The translations under genes were made by a program, and so were the position numbers. Below the pieces are notes generated by a model that worked only from the letters and a program-made list of their open reading frames with translations, had not been told where the DNA came from and searched no databases. Shown one piece after another: positions 11,775-22,549 of a stretch of 64,000 bases of DNA. The stretch spans positions 134,145,138 through 134,209,137 of the forward strand of contig JAPTHN010000001.1 of the NCBI GenBank assembly GCA_026936325.1, in the 5' to 3' direction. Each line of letters begins with the position of its first letter. Positions within the stretch are counted from its first letter, which is position 1. The stretch is from Platynereis dumerilii. Its lineage: Eukaryota > Annelida > Polychaeta > Phyllodocida > Nereididae.

Positions 11775-11865
11775 GGCCAGAAGTCAGTTCGATGCCGATC
11801 CGATGTCGGTTCGCCACTGGTCAGACAGCGAGGACTGAGGCGGGAAATGGCTTGGAGAGGAGTAA
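11775..11865 (+). other. CpG-rich cluster, possible exon or promoter fragment
   Basis: There are about nine CpGs in about 60 bases (around 11788-11844), against almost none nearby. From ATG at 11772 one plus frame reads MARSQFDADPMSVRHWSDS and soon stops. Another frame, open from 11727 to 12005, gives a basic peptide. I cannot choose between coding, promoter and unmethylated remnant. No clear splice pair bounds it. Confidence 0.25.
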
Positions 11866-12299
11866 GGCAACTAATTTGTATTTCCTTACAAGAGTTACAA
11901 GAGATCAATAGCAAAACTTCTGAAAATATGTTAACGTTCCATACGAATACTTCCATGTTTTCATGGTGGGCATTTTTTAAATCTCGAAAGCTGGATGCAA
12001 TCTAAAAAGACAGTGGAGATGCAGGAAGAAAAGCAACAGGGGGAGTAAGAGAAGCTATTTATAATGGAATGCAGGGCCACAGGAGAATGGGGAAGATGGG
12101 TGCATTGTCCTGCACTGGCCACCCAATGGCATCCAATGGCACCTATAATGGCATCTATAATGGCATCAGGATTATGTAGAGGTGATTTTGAATCCAGGTT
12201 CAAACCAGGCGAAGGATGCAAGTCAGTTGGGCCCCTTGTGGAGGATCACACCCCAGAACCACTGGACCATGACACCAATGACGGTTGAAATTTGGACAA

Positions 12300-13086
12300 T
12301 GCAAAAGATCCTTTGCCAAGGGACATAGCAAGCAAAACAGTTTCACCTCCAAGGTCAATATTTGGTCAAAAACAAAAGCAGCAGTCAAGCAGAAGACAAA
12401 AGATCAAAACAAAAACCCACCAACAATGTGGACAACAATTTTGTTAACCCTCAGACGATTTGTGGCTAGCTTCACTTCAGAATTAAGCCAAAAGAAGGCC
12501 TAAGGTCTTATAATACTTAATATATATTCACTGAATGTATTTAGAAAGCATTTGGATTGTCCTTTAGAAGCATTGCCAATACTCTAAAACAACTATAGCA
12601 CCAAAACACAATTGCTATTAGTGCTAATTCTTTCTTTGTCTGTTTATTTTCCTTCTTCCAAAACCACAAAACCAACTTGGGTCACCCAAACTTGCCCTCC
12701 TGCAATCTTTGGCTAAATCGTTAAAGTAATTGTTGTTTCAAAGACTTTACTGCAACTTGGAGTCTCAAACTTTGGGTTGTGTAAATTTCCTGATAACCTG
12801 GAGGTCTTGCAGTAAAATGATGGGTCCTTCTGTAATCTTCCCATTTGGACCCAATTTTTTTCTTCATTGATTTATTACAGTTTCCCTCTACACGCATGTT
12901 GAAATATCTTCAGGGCTTCTGAAGCATTTTGAAATTGGTTAAACCTGAGTTTCTAAAATATTTCAGGGCCGGTGAAAAGTTTGAAAGTAAACATGAGGTT
13001 AAATTGGCAGCCCCTTGCATCGGTGTCTGCGCTATCTCATCCATCAAACCCCGCAAGTGCCCAGAACTGGACTTGGAGACCTACCA
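12300..13086. other. no recognisable feature
   Basis: Mixed sequence without supported genes. An AATGGCATC/ATAATGGCATC short echo lies just upstream at about 12122-12170. Confidence 0.4.
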
Positions 13087-13170
13087 TATCTATCTATTTA
13101 CCTATCTACCTGTCAATCTGTCTATCTATCTTTCTGTCTTTCTATCTTTCTATCTTTCTATCTATCTATC
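13087..13170 (+). repeat. Degenerate (TATC)n microsatellite
   Basis: TATCTATC/TTTCTATC/TGTCTATC words with substitutions; three overlapping plus-strand ORFs through it are repeat products. Confidence 0.85.
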
Positions 13171-13679
13171 AAATATACAGTATATGGCAATAAAAATGAA
13201 AATCTCAAGATCTGAAATCTGAATGATATGAAAATGCTCGAAGAAACTTTTTTTTTCTTTTAATATCAACAGGACATGAACTGCAGCATGCATTGGTGCA
13301 TCTTAGTCCCAAAAAAATGACAAAAATCAGCACATCTCAATCCTGCATGGTGAAGCAAATTACTGCAGTATATTACATGGCTGGTTTAGTAATAGGGAAT
13401 TACAGATGTTGAATCCATTCAGTCAAAATATTATTAACACATGACATCACGATCTGATGTTTCCTGTTGTGAAATAAAAATGAAAAGAGAAAAAAAAAAC
13501 AGATAATTTTAAAACCTGAAATAGAGAACTTCATAACGAACCTTTAATTTGTTGGTTGGATCTCTTCGGAGAATAAACTTTTTGTTCTGGATTTTTTCTC
13601 TTTCTTTTTTGTCCTGTCTGTAAGCAATAACTCCAATCCTATACAATGCCAGGTCCTAGGGCACTGTCAAGGCAGATGG

Positions 13680-13965
13680 GCAGGTGCATGCAAAATTTCT
13701 CTACACCCATTTTTTATTTTCTGTCCTCCTTTCTTTTTCATTATTTTTTTTTTCATTTTTTACAAATTCACCCTGACCACGCTCCAGTCTACACACACAA
13801 ATTCGTACAAAATCTCCTTTCTCTCTGTATATCCTATTATTTTGAAATATTTTCCTTTTCACGTATTTCCAAACAATTTTTTCCACATATGTTCTGCCAC
13901 GGTAATCATAAGGACAATTTTTTCTTATTTTTTTCATCCGTATCTCTATTTTTTTATACTTCAGT
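13680..13965 (+). other. T-rich tract
   Basis: Strong T bias on the plus strand keeps ORFs open on both strands (13646-14071 plus, 13701-14036 minus). Their low-complexity F/S/K composition argues against coding. Confidence 0.6.
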
Positions 13966-14007
13966 AACACGCATGACAATAAATGTCCGGATATCTTTTT
14001 CTTCGAA

Positions 14008-14420
14008 CCGAAAGTCAGGTCATACTTCTTTGTCAATCTCCAAAATCAGCAAAAATATTATTATTAAGTGAAAACTTTATGATCTTGCATGAAAAAGGAA
14101 TTGGAATGATGAGCATATCCTGGATCTACAGACAGTGACACACCTGTCGGGCTATTGAGAGCGGAGTCCAAAAGAGCAAAACATAGGCCTATGTCTGCGA
14201 TCCAAAAGTCAGGTTGTGCGTCATTGTCAAATAAGTCAATTTGGGATTCTCAATCTCCATAATCAGCAAAAAGATTATTATTAAATAAACTTTACAATAT
14301 TAATCTTGGTACCTAACATGAAACAGTGATGGAATGACAAGCACATCCTGGATCCACATGCAGTGATGCACCCGTCACTGTCAGGCTTTGGAGAGCAGAG
14401 CTCAAAAGAGCGAAACATAC
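14008..14420 (+). repeat. Tandem duplication, about 200-bp unit
   Basis: Copy A (about 14008-14187) and copy B (about 14201-14420) share in order: AAAGTCAGGT, CTCAATCTCC or TCAATCTCC, AATCAGCAAAAAGATTATTA, CATGAAA, a shared CATCCTGGATC, CAGTGA, and CAAAAGAGC(A/G)AAACATA. Offset grows from about 193 to 235 because of indels. Divergence is roughly 20-25 percent by eye. Confidence 0.85.
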
Positions 14421-14717
14421 ATTTGAACCGTTTCAGAGTACGAAAGCGTACTGATAAAAAAATTATGATACTGAATTTAATGCATTTCAGCACAATTTTG
14501 ACTGATGTATATGAGCTAGATAAGTATGGATATGGTGCCCTTTAAGTCTAGCTTTCGTCACAAGCAAATTTTGTAGGTTTTATGCCTTTAGCCCTTTTTG
14601 GCGGGTAGATACACGTGAATATGGATATAGTGTGATCCTCTGAAGCAAGATCTCTGGAAAGAGAGGTGTCATCAACACATTTATACCCCCATGTTTGGGA
14701 TCTTCTGCTTAGCCTAA

Positions 14718-14785
14718 TGGGAGTGCATGGGTTTGTGTCAGTTGATAGCGCTCTTTGCTTCCAATTGGCCCCGGGTTTGATTCCA
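14718..14785 (+). repeat. tRNA-derived (SINE head-like) segment
   Basis: GTGTCAGTTGATAGCGCTC at 14734 resembles the D-arm/A-box part of a tRNA, and CCCCGGGTTTGATTCC at 14770-14785 matches the T-arm/B box at all but one position of GGTTCGATTCC. Spacing is somewhat short. It is followed directly by the 21-bp minisatellite, whose unit seems to be a repetition of this B-box end. Either a SINE head or a decayed tRNA pseudogene. Confidence 0.5.
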
Positions 14786-15302
14786 TCTCTCACTGGTCCA
14801 ATTCCATCTCTTGCTGGTCCAATTCCATCTCTTGCTGGTTCAATTCCATCTCTCGTTGGTCCAATTCCATCTCTCGCTGGTCCAACTCCATCTCTTGCTG
14901 GTTCAATTCCATCTCTCGCTGGTCCTATTCCTTCTCTCGCTGGTCCAATTCCATCTCTCGCTCGCTGGTTCAATTCCATCAATCGCTGGTCAAATTCCAT
15001 CTCTCTCTTGTTCAGTTCCATCTCTCGCTGATCCAATTCCATCTCTCGCCGGTTTAATTCCATCTCTTGCTGGTTTAATTCCATCTCTTGCTGGTCCAAT
15101 TCCATCTGTCGATGGTCCAATTCCATCTCTGGCTCGCTGGTCCAATTCCATCTCTCTCTTGTTTAATTCCATCTCTTGCTGGTCCAATTCCATCTGTCAA
15201 TGGTCCAATTCCATTTCTCACTCGCTGGTTCAAATCCATCTCTCGCTGGTCCAATTCCATCTCTTGTTGGTTCAATTCCATCTCTCGCTGATCTGACCGG
15301 AC
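14773..15302 (+). repeat. 21-bp minisatellite with B-box-like unit, about 24 copies
   Basis: Units of the form GGTYCAATTCCATCTCTYGCT start every 21 bases (14795, 14816, 14837 and so on to 15269). Three units carry a 4-base insertion (CGCT-like), at 14942, 15114 and 15202, which shifts the frame. Units 15093 onward and 15181 onward form an 88-bp higher-order duplication. Because 21 is a multiple of three, ORFs run through it on both strands (minus strand heptads of MELDQRE type), but the 4-base insertions and open frames in several registers argue against coding. GGTTCAATTCC is one base from the tRNA B-box consensus. Confidence 0.93.
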
Positions 15303-15562
15303 TTTTACTGAACAGCAACTTCATCATCATCCTTCGGCTCATTGCTGTCTCCTCCTCCTGTCCTATAGTATACCTGGTGCATAAATACAGAATATAAGCT
15401 CCCAGCAGTCCATATATATATGATTCTACCCAGTCAGGATAGACTGAAGCAAAGACCAACCGATTAAACGTCTCATCAGAACAAAATCCGACTGGGATTT
15501 TTAATGCAACCGGTTAAAATTGAAACCCGAGACCTACAGACAAGCAAACGGAGCCATTTTTA
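15303..15562 (-). repeat. possible minus-strand tRNA-derived SINE
   Basis: On the minus strand, AAATGGCTCCGTTTGCTTG near 15560 followed by GTCTCGGGTTTCAA near 15525 resembles a tRNA body and T arm. Non-tRNA sequence then runs down to the edge of the minisatellite near 15303, with ATGCACCAGGTATACTATAG toward the tail. This head points toward the plus-strand tRNA-like head at 14718, with the minisatellite between them. Confidence 0.35.
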
Positions 15563-17029
15563 TGAACCCCATACCAAATTGGCTCACAACGTGGTAGGCC
15601 TAATTCAGAGACCACAAGAAAGCAATGAGATCTTAAAATACTTGAGGAAGACAATGACAATGTACAATCCGATATTTATCCAATTTGGCACTGGTTTGTG
15701 AAAATGTTTGCCTGCGAAAACTGACACATTGAATAATGGGCCTGTGTAAAAGTTTTGAAGAGGATGATAAGAGAATATCATATAGGGGTGACAGGCTAAC
15801 CTGCCATTGCCCTGACAATATTTTATTCTTTTGCTCATGCAAAGTATGAGCCCCTTTGTCATTTTCGAACATGCATATCACTGTGATGTGTCGTAAAGAT
15901 ATAGATAAGATAGTTGATAGCTCCAAGATAGTTGGAGATACATGATAAAGATAAGAATGACATGAAACCCTTTTAGTAATATTCTAAGAGAATCTTTTGA
16001 AAGATTCGAACTACAATGTATAAGGGCATTTTATAAATGTTGTAAGCCCATTACTTTCGAATTATGCTATCACTTTTGGTGTTACGTATGGATGCAAATT
16101 AGCTACATACCTATTGCAAAAGGTATAGGTTTTCCTTATGCATTGAATTGCCTGTAGCTCTCATTTGGGACTCCCTTTGATGCTTGTCTTACCTGTCCAA
16201 GACTAATTACAGGTGTTCTCATTGTAAATTCTCTTCAAAGATATCAAAGCCACAGAGACAATGGGACAATATTGCCATTGTAAAATCGTTGTAAAATCCT
16301 TGTAAATGGTTTAGTGAGTTGTAAGATCTACAAGCTATTACCTAATATTTCTAATTCAGGGGGGAGTTTGTCATCACCATATTCAAGCATAGCCAAGCAC
16401 TGCATGCAAGCAGGAATGGAGTAATTGATGTATATGGATCTGCATAGGTGGTCTGTATGAGTTGTATAGTACAGGTGCTGCATAACCTGTCAGAAGTGCA
16501 AGTGCTTTCGCTGACGAATATGATTGACATTGATATATAAGTAATTTATTTTTATGTGTATACCATGTAAAGTTGCCAGAGAGCACAACACATGATGACT
16601 GTATCCACTACCACCCAAGTTATACCAATTCTGACTTTTAAAATTCAGTTAATAAGAATCATGAAGCAACCTTTCGAAGTTTTACTTCTAAATCTTATCT
16701 GCCAAGAACCAAAATATCCCCCCTTTTATACCAAAGTCATCTATTACAATGAGACCAGATGGGTATGGTGGTATTTTGAGATGTACCAATGCGTTTAAGA
16801 GAACCTACGAGTGCATCAGTCGGAATTCTAAATTACGTCGAATACCACTGCGGATGGTTGCTGTTTTCATACTGCATTGTTTTTAGCAGTTGCAGGAGAA
16901 GATCATGGGAAGAATTATTAGTCATCTAAACATGTACAATATGAATCTCCATGACAGAACTATCAACCATGGATCAAGGATAACCTCAAACAGTTTATCA
17001 TTCATATCTTATATTTCGTATCCCTTTAT
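15563..17029. other. no recognisable feature
   Basis: AT-rich unique-looking sequence. A minus-strand splice-donor-like GACAG|GTAAGAC is present near 16196 but no convincing exon lies beside it. Confidence 0.4.
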
Positions 17030-17296
17030 AGATAAATAAACTATCTGAATCTGAACCAACCTGAATCTTAAGCCTATATGGGGTATTCTTTGGATTGAAT
17101 TCTGGCACCCAGTTTGACGATCTGCTCATATATATAGAAAGTATTCATATTATATATTTTTGGTGCACATTGTACAGGTGTATCTGTAATGATTTAAATA
17201 GATAAACAATCTGAATCTGAAACCTCTCTAATAGGGCTGTGTTCTTTGGATTGGATTCTTGCACCCAGTATGATGTCCTGTATAGAAAGTATGCAT
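17030..17296 (+). repeat. Diverged tandem duplication, about 150-170 bp period
   Basis: Copy A 17030-17148 and copy B 17200-17296 share AGATAAA, CTGAATCTGAA, TTCTTTGGATTG, GCACCCAGT and TATAGAAAGTAT in the same order. Indels separate the copies. Confidence 0.8.
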
Positions 17297-17299
17297 TGT

Positions 17300-18855
17300 C
17301 TCTTAGTTGCGTGCCAAGGCCTCATCACCTCCCACATGTAATGTAATGCCCCACTGATAGTACTCAGTCTCTTAATACCAGTATAATAGCACTCAAGTAC
17401 CTCAATATGCTAGCTATAAACCAAGGAAGAATAGTTCTAAAAATCCATACAATTCAATAGAGATATGTAGAGAAAATAAATAAGATATCAACTGTGTTCA
17501 GCTTCATATTTGTTGTTGTTGTTGTTTTTTTTTTGTGATACCAGTCACATGTTTCCATGAAATATTATAATAGATTTTAAATTCTTCAAGAGGCTGAAAT
17601 AATCATTTCATCATATTAATAACAAAGTAAGATATATATATATATAGTGCCCATTCAGAGCCAACCAATATGGTGAAACCAACAAGAGGCCTTGCATTCA
17701 TAGCTTCATGCACTCAAGAAATTGTATGTACAAATATAGTTTTACTTTATTATTTGGCAGGAATGTCGTGAATTTATCCTTCTTATGACACGTGGTAATG
17801 AATTTTAAAGTTTGTATTCTTTTATATAAAGTTGTTTAATATTTTGAATTGTGCCTATAGAATATTAAAAGTTAAAGCAATACATATTGACATTGTTGCA
17901 CTAAGAAAGGCCCTATATATGATCTGGAATTGACCTTTACAGACTGTGAACTACTTCTCTTTTGCATCCTGTGTATACTGTAATTGTTTTATCTGCTTTG
18001 GGATCAATTCTAAAGAAAGTAAGTTCCAAGTCAGATCTCAATCATGGCGATTACACGGCATTATTACACTTGTAAACATTTAGCTCCCATAAAGCCATCT
18101 GTATGCTTTGTGATTACATTGTGTGGTCTATCATTAACTTGTTTATACCACCAACCTGTTTCACAGTCAACTTTTCAACCTGTCTCATCATTTTCAACCT
18201 GTTTTATTTTCAACCTGTTGCAACCTGTAAGTCTCCTGCGGTGGCCCAAGTCACAATGGCAAAAAGTCCCATGGTGATTTCTGATTTAATAATTTTAATT
18301 CCATAATTCGAGCAAGCTGTACCACCATCCACCCCCACTGTATTATAAATTCCTGGCCAAATTGCCAAAAAGCTGGTGTCAGGAGTGGATTTGCAAAGCC
18401 CCATGCAAATTGTGGTGGCAAAAAGCTGACAGCTTTCAGTTTTTGCAATCTGGTGAAGAAAGGCATAAAAATTTACAAATTTCTTTGCAAATTTGGTGCA
18501 AAGATTGTCAAATACGGTGTGGTAACCATGAAAAGAGTGGCATAAATACAGGAGGTAGAGGCAGCTGTTACTAAGGCAGCCATTTTTAATAAGAAAATGT
18601 CAATTAGATCCCACCTGGTACCTGATCACAGTTCCTATATTTTTCTGGTTTTCTGATTCTTTCAATTCACTTGCCATATGCAATGCATTCACTTGTGACT
18701 TGCCATGCAAAATGTAGTCTCTCATGCATTCACTTACCACATATTAATTCATAAAGTTGTTTTTACTATCTTTTCATTTAATCTTGCATATATATCTTAC
18801 ATGTATCCATTTCAGAATATTGTATTTTTCACTTCTCCTTTTTTTTAAAATCCAG
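17300..18855. other. gene-free sequence with a CAACCTGT short repeat
   Basis: At about 18148-18230, CAACCTGTTT/CAACCTGTCTC recurs five times. A (TA)n run lies at about 17633-17646. Nothing else is recognised. Confidence 0.45.
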
Positions 18856-18915
18856 CATGGGTATCGTATTCTTGGAAGTGAGGCGCCACGTGTTGGTTGC
18901 ATAAATTCAGCCAAG
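18856..18915 (+). CDS. candidate 60-bp internal coding exon
   Basis: A strong pyrimidine tract (CTTCTCCTTTTTTTT) and AAAATCCAG precede the exon, and CCAAG|GTAAAT follows it. Both boundaries are phase 0 and the 60 bases encode 20 residues without a stop: HGYRILGSEAPRVG then CINSAK. Four CpGs in 60 bases contrast with the CpG-poor flanks, as expected of constrained sequence. I do not recognise the protein. Such a short exon would belong to a larger gene, and I found no phase-compatible partner nearby, so flanking introns would be long. Chance co-occurrence of splice signals remains possible. Confidence 0.4.
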
Positions 18916-19179
18916 GTAAATAAATTACTAACAAAACAGACAAAAAGATTACCAAAAAAAATTAAAGAATAATAAAACGAAAATGCATTAAATTGCATAC
19001 ACTGCAGGAGCCTTGCACTTGCACACTTGCTGTTCACTCCACTTCAACTCGAAAAAAAAAATCTTTTATTTACTGAGATATATCCTTTCCTTGCATTGCT
19101 AAGTTTTTTTACTACCTTCCTAGGAGTCTTGAGTCTGCCTTCCTTTTTTTTCTTCAAAGAGATAGTTCCTTGTTCAGAC

Positions 19180-19275
19180 TCAGTGGGGCGTGCAGGTCGC
19201 CCGCGCAAAGCACGTGCCAGAATTTTGCTAATAGGGGGAGCTGCAAGGTGTCAACAAACATGGCGGACAGGTGAA
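19180..19275 (+). promoter_or_regulatory. CpG cluster with E-box and ATGGCGG start-like motif
   Basis: Five CpGs fall in about 35 bases (19187-19222), including CACGTG (E-box) at about 19212. Some 40 bases on, CAAACATGGCGGACAG|GTGAAT at about 19254 combines a YY1-like ATGGCGG, an ATG with A at -3 and G at +4, and a splice donor. This could be a core promoter with a tiny first coding exon (Met-Ala-Asp-Arg). An overlapping frame has GRAGRPRKARAR, an AT-hook-like string, probably by chance. No TATA box is evident. Confidence 0.3.
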
Positions 19276-19305
19276 TTGTTCCTGTACATTGCTGTACATT
19301 GTTGA

Positions 19306-20030
19306 AAGCCCAGTGAAGGTCCATAAAAGTTTTTGAGTCTTAAAATCTCTAACAACGTCACCAACTTTAAAAAGGAAAGCTGAGGTTCAGTAAACTTTAT
19401 GATCACCTAACTGAAACCAATTCTTTGAAGATTGGATGGTGTTTGATCACTTTTGTCCAAATCTTGGAACCTTAACTTGGCAATCTCATAGGAGTCTTCA
19501 ATTTTATTTTTACGTTTCAAAAAATTATCGTCTAAAGCTTACATAATGCTTTCTTTGTGCAGCCATCAGAATGTCTTTGTACTGATCAAAACTTCTTCTG
19601 TTTGTGCCAGTGGTTCAGCTTTTTTTTCCTTTCCAGGATTTGCCAATCTATTACTCTTTTCAAAGTTATTTTAGTGATTTTCAAGTTCAGCCATCCATTA
19701 GCTCATTCATAAGTACCCCCCAAGAAAAGTGAAAACAGTGATTTCACCTGGAAAAAAAAATAAATAAGTGACATTCTTTCAAAACATCCTCCAATCCTAA
19801 CCCCCATTTCAAGTACTGAAAAATGTTGGAAAACAAAAAGTTCATACAAAAGTTTCACCTGCCAGTTCTGCTAGCTTTTTCCTTTAATATTTTTATTGCC
19901 AAATACTTTTGACTTTGTTGATATAGGGTACACAGTGATTTAAATAATTTGGAGAATGAAGGAAGAAAGAAGGGCAGTCATGGCATGCATCATTTGATGC
20001 AAGACGAAAAGACGAAAAGTACAGGATAGC
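19306..20030. other. no recognisable feature
   Basis: Nothing gene-like or repetitive seen apart from a few A runs. Confidence 0.4.
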
Positions 20031-20209
20031 AAGCAGGAAGAAAGAAGGAAGAAAGAAGGAAGAAAGAAGGAAGAAAGAAGGAAGAAAGAAGGAAGAAAGA
20101 AGGAAGAAAGAAGGAAGAAAGAAGGAAGAAAGAAGGAAGAAAGAAGGAAGAAAGAAGGAAGAAAGAAGGAAGAAAGAAGGAAGATAGAAGGAAGAAAGAA
20201 GGAAGAAAG
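20031..20209 (+). repeat. 11-bp purine minisatellite
   Basis: AAGAAAGAAGG repeats about 15 times nearly perfectly (one GATA variant near 20185). The minus-strand ORF with PSFFLLSSFFL repeats is an artefact: an 11-base unit read in three frames gives an 11-residue period. Confidence 0.95.
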
Positions 20210-21039
20210 TTGATGATAAATGAAGTGACAATAAAGTAATGAAAAAAAGAAAATATGAATAACAGAAGGAGGTATATCGACAAAAAAAAACAGGTAATAG
20301 GAAAGGCTTGAGAAAGGGAGATGTGTAAAAATTGGAAGAATTACATTTCAAGACATTACTGGATATATAAAAGGCAGGAAGGACAGAGAAAGAAAGCAAG
20401 ATAGGAAAACAGTAATAGTACAACAAGCATCCAAAAAGTTTTTTAAAAACACCAAAAAAAAAAGAAAAAAAACACCAAAAAAAAAAGTTTTGACATTGAC
20501 AGAAAAATATGAGTCCACTCCTAGAGGGCAAACACTCCCCATCCCCTGCTCCCTTCATCCTCACTGTGCTTACACACAAAATCACAGAAGCTGTTTATTC
20601 AACAGATGAATTACTATGGCCAGGATGGCAGGTGAATGATAATTAGCACTATACAAGAATTTCTTATTGCCACCTGTTTCTGTTTGACTATCCATCCCTA
20701 GGTCTTCGAAGTGAAAAGAAATGCACCAGAATTAAGATTGGCTAAAGTTTCAGGAGATTAATTAGAGTGCACTCTAAGAAATGCTTTCCATTCGATTTAG
20801 AATCCATAAGACTTTCTGGAATCCTATATGCCTTTGTTCAACTTCAGGAATTTAATGAAATATTGTAGAATTTACTTGATTTTCACCAGAATATGTATCT
20901 TCTGCCATGTTATGACATTGTGAACTTCATCTGAAAGAATATGATTATGAGAACTTGTCAGTTATGAGCCCCATGGATCGACTGACTGTATTCTAGATCT
21001 CATCCAAGCAATACATTCTTTAATTCAGGACACACATAG
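20210..21039. other. gene-free; holds a 16-bp MITE-terminus palindrome
   Basis: TTAGAGTGCACTCTAA at 20762-20777 is a perfect palindrome formed by the right end and the left end of the CACTCT MITE family placed back to back, with no element body. Otherwise nothing is recognised. Confidence 0.4.
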
Positions 21040-21430
21040 TTCAATTTGGTAGATCCCCTTTTCTAAAGTGTACCCCAGTATTTGTATGGTTAGACTCTTT
21101 TGTAGATCAGTTTTCTGCATCCTATGGTTTATGGCCTGAGTAAGATTGTATGGTTAGATCATTTGGTTAATCTAAGGTCAGACCCTTTGGTCAGTTTTTT
21201 TTTTGGTAGTCTATATGGCTAGGTCTTCTGGGTAGACTTCTGGAGTCTGTGGTAAGATCATTGGGCAGACCCTAAGGTTAGCTCATAAGGTTAGATCATT
21301 TGGTTAGACCCTAAGGTTAGACCCTACAGTTGGATCATTTGGTAAGATAATTTGGCTTGACCCTGAGGTTGAACCTTGAAGTTAGAAAATTTGGTTGGAT
21401 CCTTTGGTTAGACCTTTTGGATGCTTGAAA
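21040..21430 (+). repeat. Degenerate GGTTAGACC(C/T)TTTGG repeat
   Basis: About twenty words of the form GGTTAGAYC, ATTTGGTTAGA or CCTAAGGTTAG recur at 10-20 base spacing. Adjacent units differ, so the array is old. Confidence 0.75.
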
Positions 21431-21945
21431 ATGCTTGTGGTTGGTCCCCCTGTGAGAACAGATGGGTATAGACCTATAGGAGTATAGGAGTGTAGATCCT
21501 TCAGTTTGCCAAAAGGGTGAATTGGCTGTTTTGCTAGCAATATGAATTCCTAGGCACGGTGGGTCACAGGATGTTATAGGATATATGTTTGGGAAAGGGT
21601 GATGGTATTTCAGAATATTTCTTGAAGGGGTAGACTTGAGGTGGTCTGAAAACACCAGACTAAGAAAGGGCGCACATTTCGTCTGGTTCTGCACACAGTT
21701 TGTTGAGCTCATTGTCCAAACACTGCGAAAGGAGGCTGTGATTTTGTCTCATATCATGTAAAATTGCATGTTTTTACATCAGCCTGTGTACGAAGCTTTT
21801 TGGAACAATTTGCTTTAAAAATTATGCACGAGTCAGTCTTATAATCAGCTTATCAGTCATGATAGGTCAGGGTCAATCCAAAGATATGGTGAAGTCTCTC
21901 ACAGGAGTGGTATCTTTTCTGTCACAGGAGTGGTATCTTTTCACT

Positions 21946-22054
21946 CGCAGAGGACCTGCAGAGGACCCGCAGAGGACCCGCAGAGGACCCGCAGAGGACC
22001 CGCAGAGGACCCGCAGAGGACCCGCAGAGGACCCGCAGAGGACTCGCAGAGGAG
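21946..22054 (+). repeat. 11-bp GCAGAGGACCC minisatellite, about 10 copies
   Basis: CGCAGAGGACC units repeat every 11 bases with variants at the first and last units. Immediately upstream CACAGGAGTGGTATCTTTTC is duplicated (about 21900 and 21922). Confidence 0.95.
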
Positions 22055-22241
22055 TCCCCAATTTAACAGGGAATAACTCTAATATATAGTAAATTTCACG
22101 TCAAAAACTCTAACAGTGACCAGGTCAAAGAAACCAAAGATCGGGGCACTGCATTGACACTGCAGGCAAAGCAGCCAGAAGGGCCTGGAGGGGCAAGAGG
22201 TCACCCCTTCTCCTGGTGACCCCCTTCCTCTTGACCTCACA

Positions 22242-22261
22242 CTGTGACGTCACAGGTAAGT
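22242..22261 (+). promoter_or_regulatory. Palindromic CRE abutting a consensus splice donor
   Basis: CTGTGACGTCACAG (22242-22255) is a perfect 14-base palindrome containing the full CRE TGACGTCA. The next bases give CACAG|GTAAGT, a textbook 5' splice site. Upstream GGTCACC and GGTGACC form a further inverted pair (about 22198-22221). One frame is open across about 22165-22255, but the proline/leucine-rich product is unconvincing. Confidence 0.4.
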
Positions 22262-22549
22262 TATCCAGGTGAAAAGGGCTATTTACAATCACCTCCCTTT
22301 ACCCTCATAGGGCAAAGCATCAGAATCCAAAAAGAGGAACCTTTGTAAGCAATATAGATTTAACGTGGGGGAAAGATTTTTTTTTCTGAGAGGGGTGGGG
22401 AGGGGGGCAGGTAGTCTGGAAAATCTTTGACCGCAAAAACTACTAAAGAATTGGTTTGTGGTTGAATAAACCAAACACCTAACTGTCACTATATGAAATA
22501 TCTTGAATATACACATCATAAGAGCCCCCATGTCAACAATGAGGTAGGA

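Noticed and set aside
14548-15459. ORFs with heptad MELDQRE-type repeats resembling a coiled coil
   Set aside because: The 21-bp minisatellite is open in several frames on both strands, and three 4-base insertions shift the frame, so no selection on one frame is evident.
19893-20585. 230-codon minus ORF with FFLLSS repeats
   Set aside because: It is the translation of an 11-bp purine repeat plus A-rich sequence; low complexity throughout.
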